64,000 nt of DNA from Mactra quadrangularis (GCA_025267735.1 CM046295.1:22538938-22602937), one strand, 5' to 3'; shown: positions 52,696 to 64,000, counted from the first letter of the stretch. Translations and numbers: made by a program. The notes: generated from the letters alone by a model not told the origin.

Positions 52696-53198
52696 TAGTG
52701 CGTACAAGTTGACCCCGACCTGACCTTTATGCAAGAATATTCATTACATTGAATACGAATGTAATATTAAATCTCGATAGCAATCGGATTATATCGCCGA
52801 GGCTCGAATGTAATTTTAACACAGGGATTAATTTTAAAGTACTTTTAAAGCGTACAATGAGTGTTTATATCACATAGACCGGACCAGATGATTATACGAT
52901 GAGGCTAGCTACCAATTCAAATGGTGTGGGTTTTAGCCCCACAACCGCCATCCCCCCATCCATTTTATTATTAATTGTAATCTGAAGGTAAGAACACGAG
53001 CTTCCCGTTTGAATTCATTTTAATCGTGAGTTGTTATACACGCGGGCTGTGTATACTCTATTCATGTCTTGTTTTATCTTAAATACGTAACAAGCCGAAG
53101 TATAGAGTAGGTGTGGTATTGATCTTTGCCGGGATATGTGTAGATGATAATTAGATGCAAATGTGAAAGGTAAGGTCGGGGTCAACTTGTACGCACTA
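52696..53198. mobile_element. Nested MITE inside family M copy
   Basis: 503 bp with inverted ends tagtgcgtacaagttgaccc and gggtcaacttgtacgcacta, flanked by TA (52694-52695 and 53199-53200). Removing it restores the sequence seen in the uninterrupted copy. Confidence 0.92.
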
Positions 53199-53374
53199 TA
53201 CTTACAGTCTATTTTTGGCTTCGTTTGTAAATCGCGCTTTATCGGAAGCTTTCGGCAAAATACACATGTTGAACAATTAATGTTGATTTCATACGAATAA
53301 AAACTTTGAAACTGTGCTATTATATTGCTGTATTACTTGTTTCCCCAAAAACTAATGTGTCCAAATTATTGTCT

Positions 53375-53607
53375 GTTTTTTCTCAACTGTCAAAGCTTGA
53401 ATAATTTCACGGTGACTGAATGAATTGTTTTTGTACTTGCGGCCTAATTTTTATTAAGAATATGTTGACTAAAACATATCATACGGCATAAGCAGCTATA
53501 CTCAATCATTATACACACTTTCGGAAACTCGTGGATGTATTACGACAATGATTTTAACAAACGCATTCACCGAGTAATTATTCATGCTTTGACAGTTGAG
53601 AAAAAAC
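53375..53607. mobile_element. Second nested MITE
   Basis: About 233 bp with inverted ends gttttttctcaactgtcaaa and tttgacagttgagaaaaaac. The subterminal sequence resembles that of the MITE at 53894-54124, so the two belong to related families. Confidence 0.88.
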
Positions 53608-53893
53608 GAACAATAAAAGTACAATAAAATGCACTTTTAATACATTGATTTATAGTCACATAGGTTGTTATAAACACGTGTATAACCGTATACACGCATA
53701 CGAAAACTCAAAATTTAATGTAAGTGAAGTGTAATTATTATAATTAGGTAGTTCAAGCTCAGGTTAATTCTGTTGAACTATAACACGACTTTAAATGAAT
53801 TGATCAATACACTTTAAACATCAGTAAAAGTGGACTTGATATTCTACGTTCACGCTTCATAAATTTCAATAAAGTAAATATTATTTAAATATA

Positions 53894-54124
53894 GTTCTAT
53901 TACATTAACCTGTCACAACTTAAATAATTACACGGTCAATGAATCTGTTATTTTTAACCCCTTTCAAACTTGTTATAACCCCGATATTCAAAATCGCCGC
54001 ATACATTGTTAGATTATCAATGATTTATATGGATTTGTGGCTCAATGTTTTAAAAGAGGTTAAATAATAACACATTCAGTGAGTGTGTAATTATTCAAGT
54101 TGTGACAGGTTAATGTAATAGAAC
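53894..54124. mobile_element. MITE with 40-bp inverted ends
   Basis: Left gttctattacattaacctgt and right acaggttaatgtaatagaac belong to a 40-bp stem with a single mismatch; total 231 bp. It is absent from the paralogous stretch near 55250, so it was inserted after the local duplication or lost there. Confidence 0.93.
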
Positions 54125-54739
54125 AATAGCTTACATTAACATAGTGAAACGAAGTGATAAACAACTGTTTTGTGTTATTGTAAGAATGGCTTTTTCAGGC
54201 AAGCATCTGATGAAATAAAGTATAAAAGGATCAGACTTCTTGTATGATATTGTGTGTAAACTTGTCATATTGATGACATAGTAAAACCTCTTAATTTATA
54301 TACTTTACGCCACTAGTCATTTCACTGTTTCATGTCACCACTTGTTTCTTTTTATTTTGTTTTTAAAATAAAAAAGAAAAATATTTATTTGAATTCTATC
54401 CAATCAAAGAGTATATTTGTTTAAAACAAAGTGATTTCATTCTTTAAAAATACAACACATTGTTTGTTAAAAGTGGGTTTTACTTTTTCAGAGTGACTGT
54501 AGAACTACTCGCCCTGAGAGCATATGTAACCATGATTAAAATGTACATTTTTAATTTATAAAATTCCGTTTCAAAATATAATTATTATAACAAAATCGGC
54601 GTTGACATTCAGTGTTGAAATATATGAAAGTTTATAAACAACTTTATATTTTATAAAATTCAGTTTTAAAATATAATGATAGAACACAATTGGCGTTGAC
54701 ATTTATTGTTGAAATATGAGACTCACTCGATTAACATTA

Positions 54740-55303
54740 AAATAGTTTGAATAGATATCGGTGGACCTACAGAACAATTAAAATTATAAAAGTAAGTACT
54801 ACAAAAATGATCCAATACCGAAATAATAAAAAAATGTTAATATAACAAAAGACATCTTATAACCTAAGACGAATTAATAAATAAATTATATTGATTTTCA
54901 ATGTAAATTTAAAAATAATCGTGCTCATTTTATTTTTTGTATTTCAGTTCAAACTTTAGCTGAAGAACAAATATTGGAACTTATGAACTAAATCAAAATA
55001 GTGGTAAAATAAGAGTGTAAAATATTTGAAAGGTGACTTTACATTTTGACTGATATTCTACAGATCTAAATGCAAGGTTTGTTTGTCATATAATACATGT
55101 AATATTCACTTTAGTTTGTTTTTAGTTGATAAAACTTATTATCTTCCAGATGATTTTTCTAATTTGCTTAAAATTATGTTGATGACACTAGGTTATATGA
55201 ATTGACGTCTTAACAATAAACATCACGCTTCATACATTTCAGTAAACAATAAGTAAATAGCTTATAATTTATTAAAATGTGATAAACATGTTTCTGTTTT
55301 TTA
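54740..55303 (+). other. 5' region of TRIM-like locus, copy 2
   Basis: Paralogous to 51577-52020 and 53810-54180. It contains a possible non-coding first exon (acceptor tttgtatttcag at 54946, candidate donor gtgact near 55033) and an acceptor ttctgttttttag ending at 55303, before the coding remnant. Confidence 0.4.
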
Positions 55304-57300
55304 GAAGTGGCTACTTCAGGCAAGCATCAAATGAAATAATGTATAAAAGGATCAGATTTTTTGTATGATCTTGTGTGTCAACCTTGTCATATTGATGACA
55401 TAGTAAAACCTCTTAATTTATAGACTTATTTACAGACACTACAGTAGATGAAGGTCCATCTGATGGTCTTTCTAAATCATGTGAGAAACATAGCGATGAG
55501 TATGTAAAATCTTATTGCAATGACCAAAGTGTGTCACTTTGCTGTCTTTGTGTCACTTTGAATCATACCAAGCCTGGTAAATTTATTATATTCTTGATAT
55601 CTCTAAAACTGTAATGAATAGCGAGATCTTGCAAGAGATAATTACTAAAGCACAATCAATTGGGGTCAAATGTGATTTCGTAAAGAAAACCGTATCTTGG
55701 AATACACAAAAGGTCACAGCTTCTCTACAGCGACCATTGTCTGATTTAAAGAAATACAGAAATGATATCAACAGAAGACAAAATATCCTGGAAAAAGAAT
55801 ATCAGAGTTGATTACTGATTTGACGGAAGAAAATACCTACAAATTGAAGACAACAGGAACAAAGTGCGATGTCACGAGAACAGATACTAAAATAAAAAAG
55901 GATGCACTGAATAAAATGAAGAAATCAAAACAATTGAATCAACTCTTTATAGAATAAGAACAAAATACATCAATTCCAGACGAATATGAGGACTGTCTAC
56001 AGTCAATGGAAAGCCAACATCATTTTGATGAGTATCAGTTTATACCAAATACAGCGATACAGAAGATGTTTGATGAGGAAAACGCACTTGCAACAATATC
56101 ATCAAAACAAAAAATAAAACCACTAATCCCCTTAAATAAACCATCACAAAGGCCTGAACGTATACGTAAAAAGACAAAACATCGACAGATTTCTTTACCG
56201 TCTACATAAAAACAATCACCAACCGAGACACCATCAAACATAACAGAACAGAACAGATGTTTTTATTGAAAATTTGTACAACAAAGGCACATGATCTTAC
56301 AAAACATTTAAGTACAAATATAATACAGATCAATGATTAGACACATAAACAAAGGAAAAACAATGCATACACAAGCATAAATATTTGACATAACATACAG
56401 AATTGTGTTGTAATATATACTGCAATGTTTATGAGAGTGACATGTAATTTATAAGACAATGTTATTTCTAATATGCAAGGCAGATTTAATAAAATTTGAT
56501 TAATTAAACAAAATTAAACATACATTAAACCAATAAACAAGGATACAATATGGGCGAAGACAAGTGGAGATATTTCAAATTGTTTTATAACAGGACTTAC
56601 TGACATCGCATCTGATATTTTAGCAGTTGCTGATAATGACAAATTGTCAATCACACTTTTTGATGTTCCAAGAATAGCGGTTACATATACGCTAAGACTA
56701 GAATATGGTCCCTGGGATATAACAACACTATCTTCAACAGAAGTTGCTGTCACTGTTCCTGAGGTACAATATATACAGTTGGTTACAGTATCTAACAACC
56801 TGTAGAAGTCTCGTAAGATAAATACCAATGGTAAATGTCATGGTATATGTTATCATCAAGATAAACTTATTGTTACATACTGTCATCCTGGTAAACTTGA
56901 AATACTTGATATGGAAGGTATAGTGATCAAATCAATGACCACAGATACAGCAGGTAAAAATATATTCTCTGAACCAAACTATGTAGACGCTACCAACAAA
57001 AACATATATGTGCCTGATCATGGTAACAACAACATAACCACGATTGGTTATAAATGTAATGTTATATCTAGATGTGACGTTAAAATTCCTGCAGGAAATT
57101 GTTAAATAACGGGAGTAGTTCGCTATGTTCCAATTAAAAAATATCAAGTGTCAGAAGATGGTATGAAAAATGAACACTTTCATAACAAGATGTAGGATAT
57201 CCCAAAGCTATACGTGTAAATCATCAACAAAATACAATATATATTAGTAGGTATCGTATTTTGTTTAGTGACAGCAGTAAAAAAACAATATTCTTGTATG
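55304..57300 (+). pseudogene. TRIM-like (B-box, coiled coil, beta-propeller) pseudogene
   Basis: Readable pieces lie in the order of bivalve TRIM-like proteins. The N-terminus is VATSGKHQMK then stop, followed by KGSDFLYDLVCQPCH. A B-box at 55480-55575 reads CEKHSDEYVKSYCN, CCLC and NH. A coiled-coil remnant spans 55614-55805. A linker at 55808-56209 is in another frame with an internal TAA. Propeller blades lie at about 56560-57105 (DILAVADNDKLSITLFDV, HGICYHQDKLIVTYCHPGKL). Damage: the expected ATG is GTG (55307), and there are early TAA and TAG stops and a frameshift near 55806. An AT-rich insertion occupies about 56260-56540, and a stop falls between blades. Intact relatives act as E3-like or innate-immunity factors; this copy should make no protein. 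Confidence 0.75.
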
Positions 57301-57637
57301 GAAAACATAATTCTTCAAATCAAAACTGACTCTACCCAATATAATCAGTCTGACAAACAACATTCTTGTATTGAAAATTTAAATAAACATCAAATGATAT
57401 GATCAGATCTAAATTTACAATTGTAACTAATGTAATGAGTAAACTGTAAAGTAAAATGGCAAAATTGTTGTGACAAGGTCTTCTTATGATGATGCGTATT
57501 TACAATAATGAAAAGACCAAACGTAGAGCATTGAAATCAAATTATTGAACGAACTCTAACGTCAAGTATGCTGACATACAATGATATTAGTTGTGACTCT
57601 CGTTTCGTTATATGATTTTAAAGAACTTACAGAACAA

Positions 57638-58095
57638 TAAAAATCAAAGTACTGAAGTGAATGCACAGTAGAATGGAAAGACATTCGATAATGTGTTGAT
57701 GTAACGAGGAACTAAAACATAATAAACTGTACCATTGAAATCAAAGTGCTGAATACACAGTAGAGTACTGTGATATTAAATAATGTGTTGATGTAACGAG
57801 GAACTACGAGTAAAACAAAATATACTGTACTATTGAAATCAAAGTACTGGATGCACAGTAGAGTACTGTGATATTAAATAATGTGTTGATGAAACAAGGA
57901 ACAAATTCATTACTACCTGAACTACTGAAATCACAGTACTGAATACACAGTAGAGCACTGTGCTATCAAATAATGTGTTGATGAAACAAGTAGCTAAAAC
58001 ATAATTATCAGAACTACTGAAATCAAAGTACTGAATGCACAGCAGAGCAGTTAAGTGTTGATAAATAAGGGACTAAACGCTATTTTCTGAAACCT
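57638..58095 (+). repeat. ~92-bp minisatellite, five units
   Basis: The string gaaatcaaagtactgaat (variants) recurs at about 57640, 57737, 57835, 57927 and 58019, each followed by cacagtagagtactgtgata and taatgtgttgatg. Each unit holds a small palindrome, cacagtagagtactgtg. It ends about 550 bp before the sulfotransferase gene. Confidence 0.9.
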
Positions 58096-58639
58096 TGAAA
58101 TCATAGATAATTGATCTGGTATATTGTATCAAAGTACACAATGTTCTGCAATATCATGATATATAAAAGACATTATGTGCAGACCCAGGAAAGAACTTAA
58201 CACATCAAACTTGATATATCTTTCGAGAGACATTAGCTGGAAGAAACCTCTTCTTTTGCTGGTATTTGTTATGTTTCCGATCAGTTTGGTCCTCTCAATG
58301 TCGCGACCGGGCTTGTGACAGTTTACGGCTGGATTCACACATGCGCGACACAACCATTTATGCATCAATAAACCAGCATAAAACCCATGCAAACAGACGA
58401 CAATGATCTCTTATTAACATTTCCATTATCAATAGGACAAAACAGAACATAAAGATATCCTGTAATCATGAAATCGGAGTACTGAGAAGTTTCGTTAAGT
58501 ATACTGTCGGTTATGTATTGTTAAGAAAGTTTGGTAAGTAGGAATATACCAATAAGGCTCTCCGCGTGGGTAACAAATAGTAAACAGCAAAACTACAATT
58601 TTTATTAGCTCATGTTGAAAACTTTCTTTTGTATTACAG
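58096..58639. other. Upstream region of the sulfotransferase gene
   Basis: No repeat family or TATA-box promoter is recognised with confidence. A string ttttgtattacag just before 58640 looks like a 3' splice site. The true first, non-coding exon may therefore lie further upstream, in or before this stretch. Confidence 0.35.
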
Positions 58640-58664
58640 ACTGAATAAAATTGAAATCGGAAAC

Positions 58665-58757
58665 ATGGCTTACAGTAAAAGATTATTGATTTTGGCTTTT
58701 ACAAGTACAGTTGGTTTCATTGTGTTATGCTACGTATCTCCGTCATCTTGGTCACAG
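58665..58757 (+). CDS. Sulfotransferase exon 1: signal anchor
   Basis: It codes MAYSKRLLILAFTSTVGFIV and on to SPSSWSQ (31 codons). The donor gtaaaa is at 58758, phase 0. The exon probably begins at 58640 after an acceptor-like attacag, leaving a short 5' UTR part. Confidence 0.8.
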
Positions 58758-61691
58758 GTAAAAACTGTTTTGAAATTACACTTCGTCATTATTCACTTCA
58801 AAGTGTTCTTTAGTACATACTTAACAATATTCTTGGTGGCAATACCACGTGACTACGAAATAACAAATGCTACGATGTGAAGAAGAAAATATAAAAAAAC
58901 ACTTTTAGCAATGCAACACATCTCCCACGAAAGTAAATATACTTATTTTCCTTGAAAATCTACTATGGTTTTTTCCTATACAAAATAAGACGAACACATG
59001 CTACTTGTTTGCCATTGTTTTCCAGGAGTTACAGATTTGATGCGTAGCAAAACGTAAATATTTTTCTGCTTAGCCTTGCGTCGGTACCAAGGAAATAAGA
59101 CAAGCATTATAAGACTCACAGACTTTAAAACTTTGAGTTGAACCGGATTATCTACTGTTTTTTTCTTCCAACCGAAGCGTTTATAAAATCGAAGTCGTGG
59201 TATTGCCTCCGTGCTATTGTTTCAAAATGGTAACTGTTTGATTTTGCCACATGTATTGAAAATGTATAATATACAATTATTATTAAATATAACATTTATT
59301 CAGCATAGTGTACTAACGGTTTAAGTGTCCTTTAAAGCCTTTTCACATGCACGTACACTCGACTTTACAACTTGTCTACCATAAACACCAATTATTGAAA
59401 TTACCTCCAGGCAGGTGATTCTTTACAGTACAAATTTGCATCTGGGTGGATTGGAACAACTGAAGGTAAATTCTTGATTAAGGAATTAAACAATGTTCCC
59501 AATGGGTTTTGAACATGGTACCTCTCGATTTGTAAGCACGCGTCTTACCACTGGGTCACTGCTCCTACTGGCTGTGACTTGACTTGATGTTTAATGTTAG
59601 TTGCATTTTTTTTAAACTAAAACTGTCTATTTCAGATTTCATCAAGTAAATATATTGAACCCCCAATTAAGCTAAATTTCATGGATAGTGCTTCACAAGG
59701 CATGTCCTCAAGTAAATATATTAAACCTCCAATTAAGCTACATGTCAAGGATAATGCTACACAAGTCATGTCCTTTCGTAATCTGAGTTATATTGCAAGA
59801 CGTATGCAACCAATGTTTCTCAGACCTAGTTCAATTCAATGGAAGGCTAATGACAGTTCGAAGCTAAAGAGAAAGGTTGGTGTAATACAAGACGGATCAT
59901 CACCAAAGTCCACCAAAAGTATAAAACGAAACACACAAACCAAATTTGTTATCATTTTGGCTTACATGCATACGTCGTCTTCATACACATTAGATGTCAT
60001 CAGATCGTCACCTGGTAGTGTCATGTTCGCTGAGCCACTGGATTATTTAAAAAAATCGATGATAAATAATTTACCGTTATTTATGCAAAACGGAACAATT
60101 AGGTAATAATATTTTCTATGTATATATAGTTGTAAGAATAATATTTCCTATGTTTGGTTTGACCTTAAACTACATAATTTGCAGACATAGATTTTCTAGA
60201 ATCAATTCACAGCTGTGTTGTAACTGAAGTTTAGTACTGAGCATTAAGTAGTATAGCGACAGAACGTATGTCACCGTTTTGTATACAACATGCTAGTTGT
60301 TTTATCGCCTAGCGATAAGTCACGTGATAGGATACGGATAGTTGCAGGAATACTGCACGGAATATACGGTTCTACGCTAGACTTCAAGCTGAGGTCACGT
60401 AGTTTATATCAATTCGACTTTTTGTTTTGGAATGGAATGGATGCAATAATTGATTTCATAGTTCATACGATTGAATATGTAAAACAAACAGTCACAGTTT
60501 TAAGATTGTCGAAACAGTTAGTATTGATAAGGCGAGTATGTACAGTTTTCCAGAATAAATTTTCCAGAATATCTTTATATGGTCATACTTTTAAGTCTGT
60601 TTTAAGCCTGAACTATTCTTCTGAGCGTAAACAGTTTTGGCTAGCAATTTACTTGTAATTGCTTAACTCAACCCGAAGCGAAATGGGTACAAATTATGAT
60701 AGTATAATGTCGTTGCGCCAATATGTCGGCTGTAATTAGCGGAGTTATAGACTCTGTATATAGATTTAGAGATTAGCTCTAATAACCTGATGATCAGATG
60801 TAGTACATGAAGCTGTAAATGTACATAAACATAAACCTTAGACTTAAATGCAATTACTTGACTAATTCTATATTTATTAACTCCAGGGCACCACTAGATG
60901 CCGCTAGCTTTGAATCATATGGAAAACAATCTATAACCAATCTGTTATTGTGCAAACCTTGGAACATTGATATCTTATCCCTATGGAAATACAACACAAA
61001 AGCCATTTCAACTTTGTGGCAATGCCCACAGCTACCTGATATCAAAGATATGACAAAAAGACATTTTAAACAAATAAACAAGATTTTCAAGGGCATAAAG
61101 AGTTGTTCGCCAATACTTCTTTCTTCATGCAAGGAAGCAAGTTTAAGAGGAATTAAAACTATCAGAATGTCAATGGAGATGGCTAAAGATTTACTGGCTA
61201 CATTAGGAAATGTAAAAATTATTCATTTGCTTCGAGATCCAAGAGCAATGTTAGACTCTAATGTTCGCAGACATGAAATGTCCCTTCATAATAATATTAC
61301 TAAATTCAAACAATATGCCCAATCCACATGTGAAACAATATTAAATAACCTTAATATATCTTCCATTCTGAAAAAGTCATATCGAGGACAAATACTCACT
61401 GTACGTTATGAAGACATGACGGACGACCCAATGTTTATGGCTAAACGTATGGTACGGCATTTAGACGTTCCATTTACAAAGAGTGTCAAAACATTTGTGA
61501 AAAAGACGAATAATGACACTGAGACTCGGGCTGCTGTCTGGAGAACACATATTTCTGAAGAACATTTACATGCTATAAATAAGCATTGTGGTGAGCTTTA
61601 TAACCGACTAAGCTACTCGAAGTTTGAAACTTTAGAGGAAGTAAGAAATCTTGACATTCCCGGTTATACGAGTGCTACATTTCGTGATTGA
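58665..61691 (+). CDS. Carbohydrate sulfotransferase-like type II membrane protein (CHST family)
   Basis: Three exons (58665-58757, 59636-60102, 60887-61691) with GT-AG introns give 454 codons plus TGA. The ATG at 58665 is preferred because it is followed by a basic residue and a signal-anchor helix (RLLILAFTSTVGFIVLCYV), as in Golgi sulfotransferases. The 5'-PAPS loop is at about residues 136-148 (VIILAYMHTSSSY) and the 3'-phosphate motif at about 298-307 (IIHLLRDPRA). A conserved-looking tail WRTHISEEHLHAINKHC follows. By family knowledge it would transfer sulfate from PAPS to a sugar of a glycan in the Golgi lumen. Oddities: the loop has MHTSSS where relatives usually have RSGSS, and there is a 22-residue tandem duplication after the anchor. 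The substrate cannot be told. Confidence 0.85.
59636..60102 (+). CDS. Sulfotransferase exon 2: stem and PAPS loop
   Basis: The acceptor tatttcag ends at 59635 and the donor gtaata starts at 60103; phase 0 to 2. It begins with two copies of a 66-bp unit (SSSKYIEPPIKL... and SSSKYIKPPIKL...). A basic stem follows, then the strand-loop-helix VIILAYMHTSSSYTLDVIRS and EPLDYLKK. Confidence 0.88.
60887..61691 (+). CDS. Sulfotransferase exon 3: catalytic C-terminal part
   Basis: The acceptor taactccag ends at 60886; TGA is at 61689-61691. It carries IIHLLRDPRAMLDSNVRRHE (3'-phosphate binding), TVRYEDMTDDP and AVWRTHISEEH. The upstream 0.8 kb intron has a 122-codon open frame (60290-60658) without homology, which I do not annotate. 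Confidence 0.93.
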
Positions 61692-61716
61692 ATTACGTCT
61701 GCACGTACATTTATGA

Positions 61717-62104
61717 TATAATCCGTCAATATTGACCTGAGCTTGACCTTTAAGCTAGAATAAATTAAACTAAGTATTTACTGTCTGTTTTTGTCTTCGT
61801 TTGTAAATCGCACTTTTTCGGAAGCTTCTTTCAAAATACACGTACTGAGTGAAAAAAAATGTTTTCATAAGAATAATACTTTGAAGCCGTGCCACAGTAT
61901 TGGAAACGTATGTTTTCCCATGAATGAATGAGTCCAAAATTAAAATTTAAATAACATGACATGATACATTACTGATTTATAGTCTCATATGTTGATATAA
62001 ACATGCGTAAAATTTTGAACACGCATACAGATTTAATGTAAGCAAGGCGTGTAATTATTATTATAAGACAGTTCAAGCTCAGGTTAATATTGTCGGACTA
62101 TTAT
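61717..62104. mobile_element. MITE family M, copy 2 (uninterrupted)
   Basis: The ends ataatccgtcaatattgacc and ggttaatattgtcggactat are inverted; the middle matches the outer parts of 52634-53784. It starts 25 bp after the sulfotransferase stop and contains an AATAAA at 61759-61764. Confidence 0.9.
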
Positions 62105-64000
62105 ATAATAAGTAAAATTCCCATACAGTTATGTTATTTATGAAATCTACATTTTTTGTGTTATTTTGTACAAATGACATGTAAATCATATGCATATCCT
62201 TTCATATGAGAGGTAAATAAAAAGTATAGTATTGAATTAACTTTTACTTTGCATGCGTGGACAAGTTAAAAATTCCAAAATTCTACTAAATTTCATAAAA
62301 AATACAACACAGGGTTGTTTAATAAATCTTATCCATTAGAAATGATGAACATGCTTAATGAATGAAAATTATATAGTGCTAAAATGGGATAAGTGTTTCT
62401 TATCAACTTCTTGCATGATAATGTTTCTGGAAACGTTAGACCTATACACATACTCTGATCAACTTCTCTTTGTCATGTCATACTTACATTTTTTACAATC
62501 AAGTTTCGAAAAAGGTGATAAGTAAAATCAGCTTATTTTCAAATGGTAAAAAGGGGAAAACAACCACTTACCCCATGACTTTTATTGAAATATATATGTT
62601 AAAAGAGGATAAGTAACAGATAAATCTTTGTAGTACTAAAACACATTTTTTCAATTGATCCTGTAATTTACAGTATAAATAATGATAATGTTTAAATTTT
62701 CTGTATTATTATCTTTATATGAATGGGTGAGTTGTCTTCCATTATTTTAATTTTCAGCTTCTCGTTCAAAGGTTCAGCCATTTTGATATCTTGAAATCAC
62801 TTGTGAGTGTCTGTAATTATGTTAAGGAAAAAAAGCTTCATATTTAATTTGAATTTGACATATAGATTGTGAGGAATATGCAATCAATGTTACGTAAAAG
62901 TTCTAAAATCACCTATACCGTTATTAAATGGGTTAGGTGTTTGCATTTATAATAACATTTTTAATTTTCATTTTATTTTGCATAATTTTGACATTAATAA
63001 AACAATATTTTTTTTTGCGTTCAAAATTCTTATTTAGAGTTCTAGAAAAACTTACAATTTAAGTTTAAATCAGTGAACGAATAACTTTATACTTGAAACA
63101 AAAGAACATACTAAATACATGTATTAGATTACAGTTACGTTACAGGTTACCAAAAATAGTACATTTTACTTGATGTAAACTTAGTTATACTGATATGATT
63201 GAAATGTGAGACACGTTACAATACTTTGAAAACTAAAATAGATAACATCAGATATGTCATTTAATATTTCTGTTAAACTTTTCTGTTTATACTTTTGTTA
63301 CATTATATATAGTTATATTTCGTTATTTCATGTAAGTTTTTTCTTGTTATGATAAATAGTGACATCAAAAACCTTCACACTTATGCAAAAGTGCGATTTG
63401 TTTTTATTTAATATAAACAAAGTATTGAAACTTTAATGTCGTTTTATACATGAACCTGTATAACAATAACAGTTGTATAAAGTTGTATTACTTCCTTTTC
63501 AAATGTAATGATCTATTATAATAATTCTAATGTATATTTTCAGCTGAAATATGAAAAAAATCTGTACAGGTCTTTTTACGGTACATTGTTGTACAAATTG
63601 ATTTAGAAATTTACATAGATGCTAATATTGCTGTTCATTACTTTCAAATATGAAACTGGAGATATTTTGTAAAAAATTTGAAAGTGATATGTCCGTGTTT
63701 ATATTCTGCTAAAACTTCAAATTCACAAACTTGCAATGCGTAATATTCAAATGTGTATCTTCAAACAATGATAGACAAAGAAGGGACGTGATATTTAAAT
63801 TCTTATATCTTTTATCTTATATTTTAAACATTGGTTTTATCATGAAAGGGTCTGAGACAATGAATGAAAGTGTTGTATATGGATGTGATAAATGGTGAAA
63901 GTCAGAGAGTATAGGGCTGTGTGATTGTTTGCACGATGTTAGTGAATAATTCAATACATAGTAGTTTTAGTTATTTAGTATTTTTATATATTAGGTCACA
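62105..64000. other. AT-rich intergenic DNA, nothing recognised
   Basis: No open frame of note, no repeat shared with the rest of the window and no RNA gene seen. A second AATAAA near 62216 is a possible later poly(A) signal for the sulfotransferase. Confidence 0.5.

Larger units (their letters stand above)
52634..53784. mobile_element. MITE family M, copy 1, with two nested insertions
   Basis: The ends gttatagtccaacagaatta and taattctgttgaactataac are inverted. The interior (ggcttcgtttgtaaatcgcg, tttatcggaagcttt) matches the intact 385-bp copy at 61717-62104. Two extra blocks, 52696-53198 and 53375-53607, are absent from that copy and have their own inverted ends. Confidence 0.9.
51577..54300 (+). 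pseudogene. Duplicate copy 1 of the TRIM-like locus, 5' part
   Basis: Bases 51577-52020 and 53810-54300 match 54740-55110 and 55200-55420. Shared marks are atagtttcaatagatatc, acattttgac...agatctaaat.caaggttt, then the N-terminal coding start. At 54186 ATG opens MAFSGKHLMK, followed at once by TAA. Only this 5' part of the gene is present. MITEs at 52234-52503, 52634-53784 and 53894-54124 interrupt it. No functional product is expected. Confidence 0.7.

Noticed and set aside
58129..58392. Minus-strand 87-codon open frame upstream of the sulfotransferase
   Set aside because: Cys-containing but no recognisable domain and no supporting signals; not enough to call a gene.
60290..60658. 122-codon open frame in the sulfotransferase intron
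   Set aside because: No homology recognised, not in phase with flanking exons and no splice sites; the catalytic domain is complete without it.

Overview
The window is animal nuclear DNA, most likely from a bivalve mollusc. Genes are split by GT-AG introns. Tens of tRNA-headed SINEs and small inverted-repeat transposons fill the introns. Remnants of the TRIM-like and carbohydrate-sulfotransferase families, both strongly expanded in clams, are present. The DNA is AT-rich except for a 12.8 kb satellite block. There is no operon-like packing, no prokaryotic signal and no RNA gene. The species cannot be fixed from the sequence alone.

Layout. (1) 811-23496, plus strand: the 3' part of a large receptor gene, 17 exons in one unbroken frame (1247 codons plus stop). 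It encodes about three Ig domains (the first cut by the window), five fibronectin-III domains, one membrane span and a long Ser-rich cytoplasmic tail. This is the architecture of the protogenin/IGDCC4 branch of the IgDCC family, not of DCC/neogenin (six FN3). The start and first exons lie left of the window. (2) 23497-35383: 3' UTR and gene-poor DNA with a SINE, a 37-bp minisatellite split by a MITE, another MITE and a 23-bp repeat. (3) 35384-50670: a segment with candidate terminal inverted repeats, holding about 39 tandem copies of a 330-bp satellite. The array is flanked by two direct copies of a ~280-bp sequence. (4) 51248-57300: a tandemly duplicated, dead TRIM-like (B-box/coiled-coil/beta-propeller) gene riddled with nested MITEs. 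(5) 58640-61691, plus strand: a three-exon carbohydrate sulfotransferase gene (454 codons) that looks intact. (6) 61692-64000: a MITE right after the stop, then featureless AT-rich DNA.

The two intact genes have no visible functional link: one is a guidance or adhesion-type receptor and the other a Golgi enzyme. The most unusual object is the satellite-loaded element of region 3. It reads as a ~2 kb non-autonomous DNA transposon into which a satellite array was placed with duplication of the element's 3' end. The array edges carry an older unit type and the core a homogenised derived type. Other clear records of insertion history are a MITE sitting exactly in register in a minisatellite, and a MITE with two nested insertions whose empty counterpart lies 8 kb away. 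All coordinates and homologies were read by eye; no alignment or database search was run.
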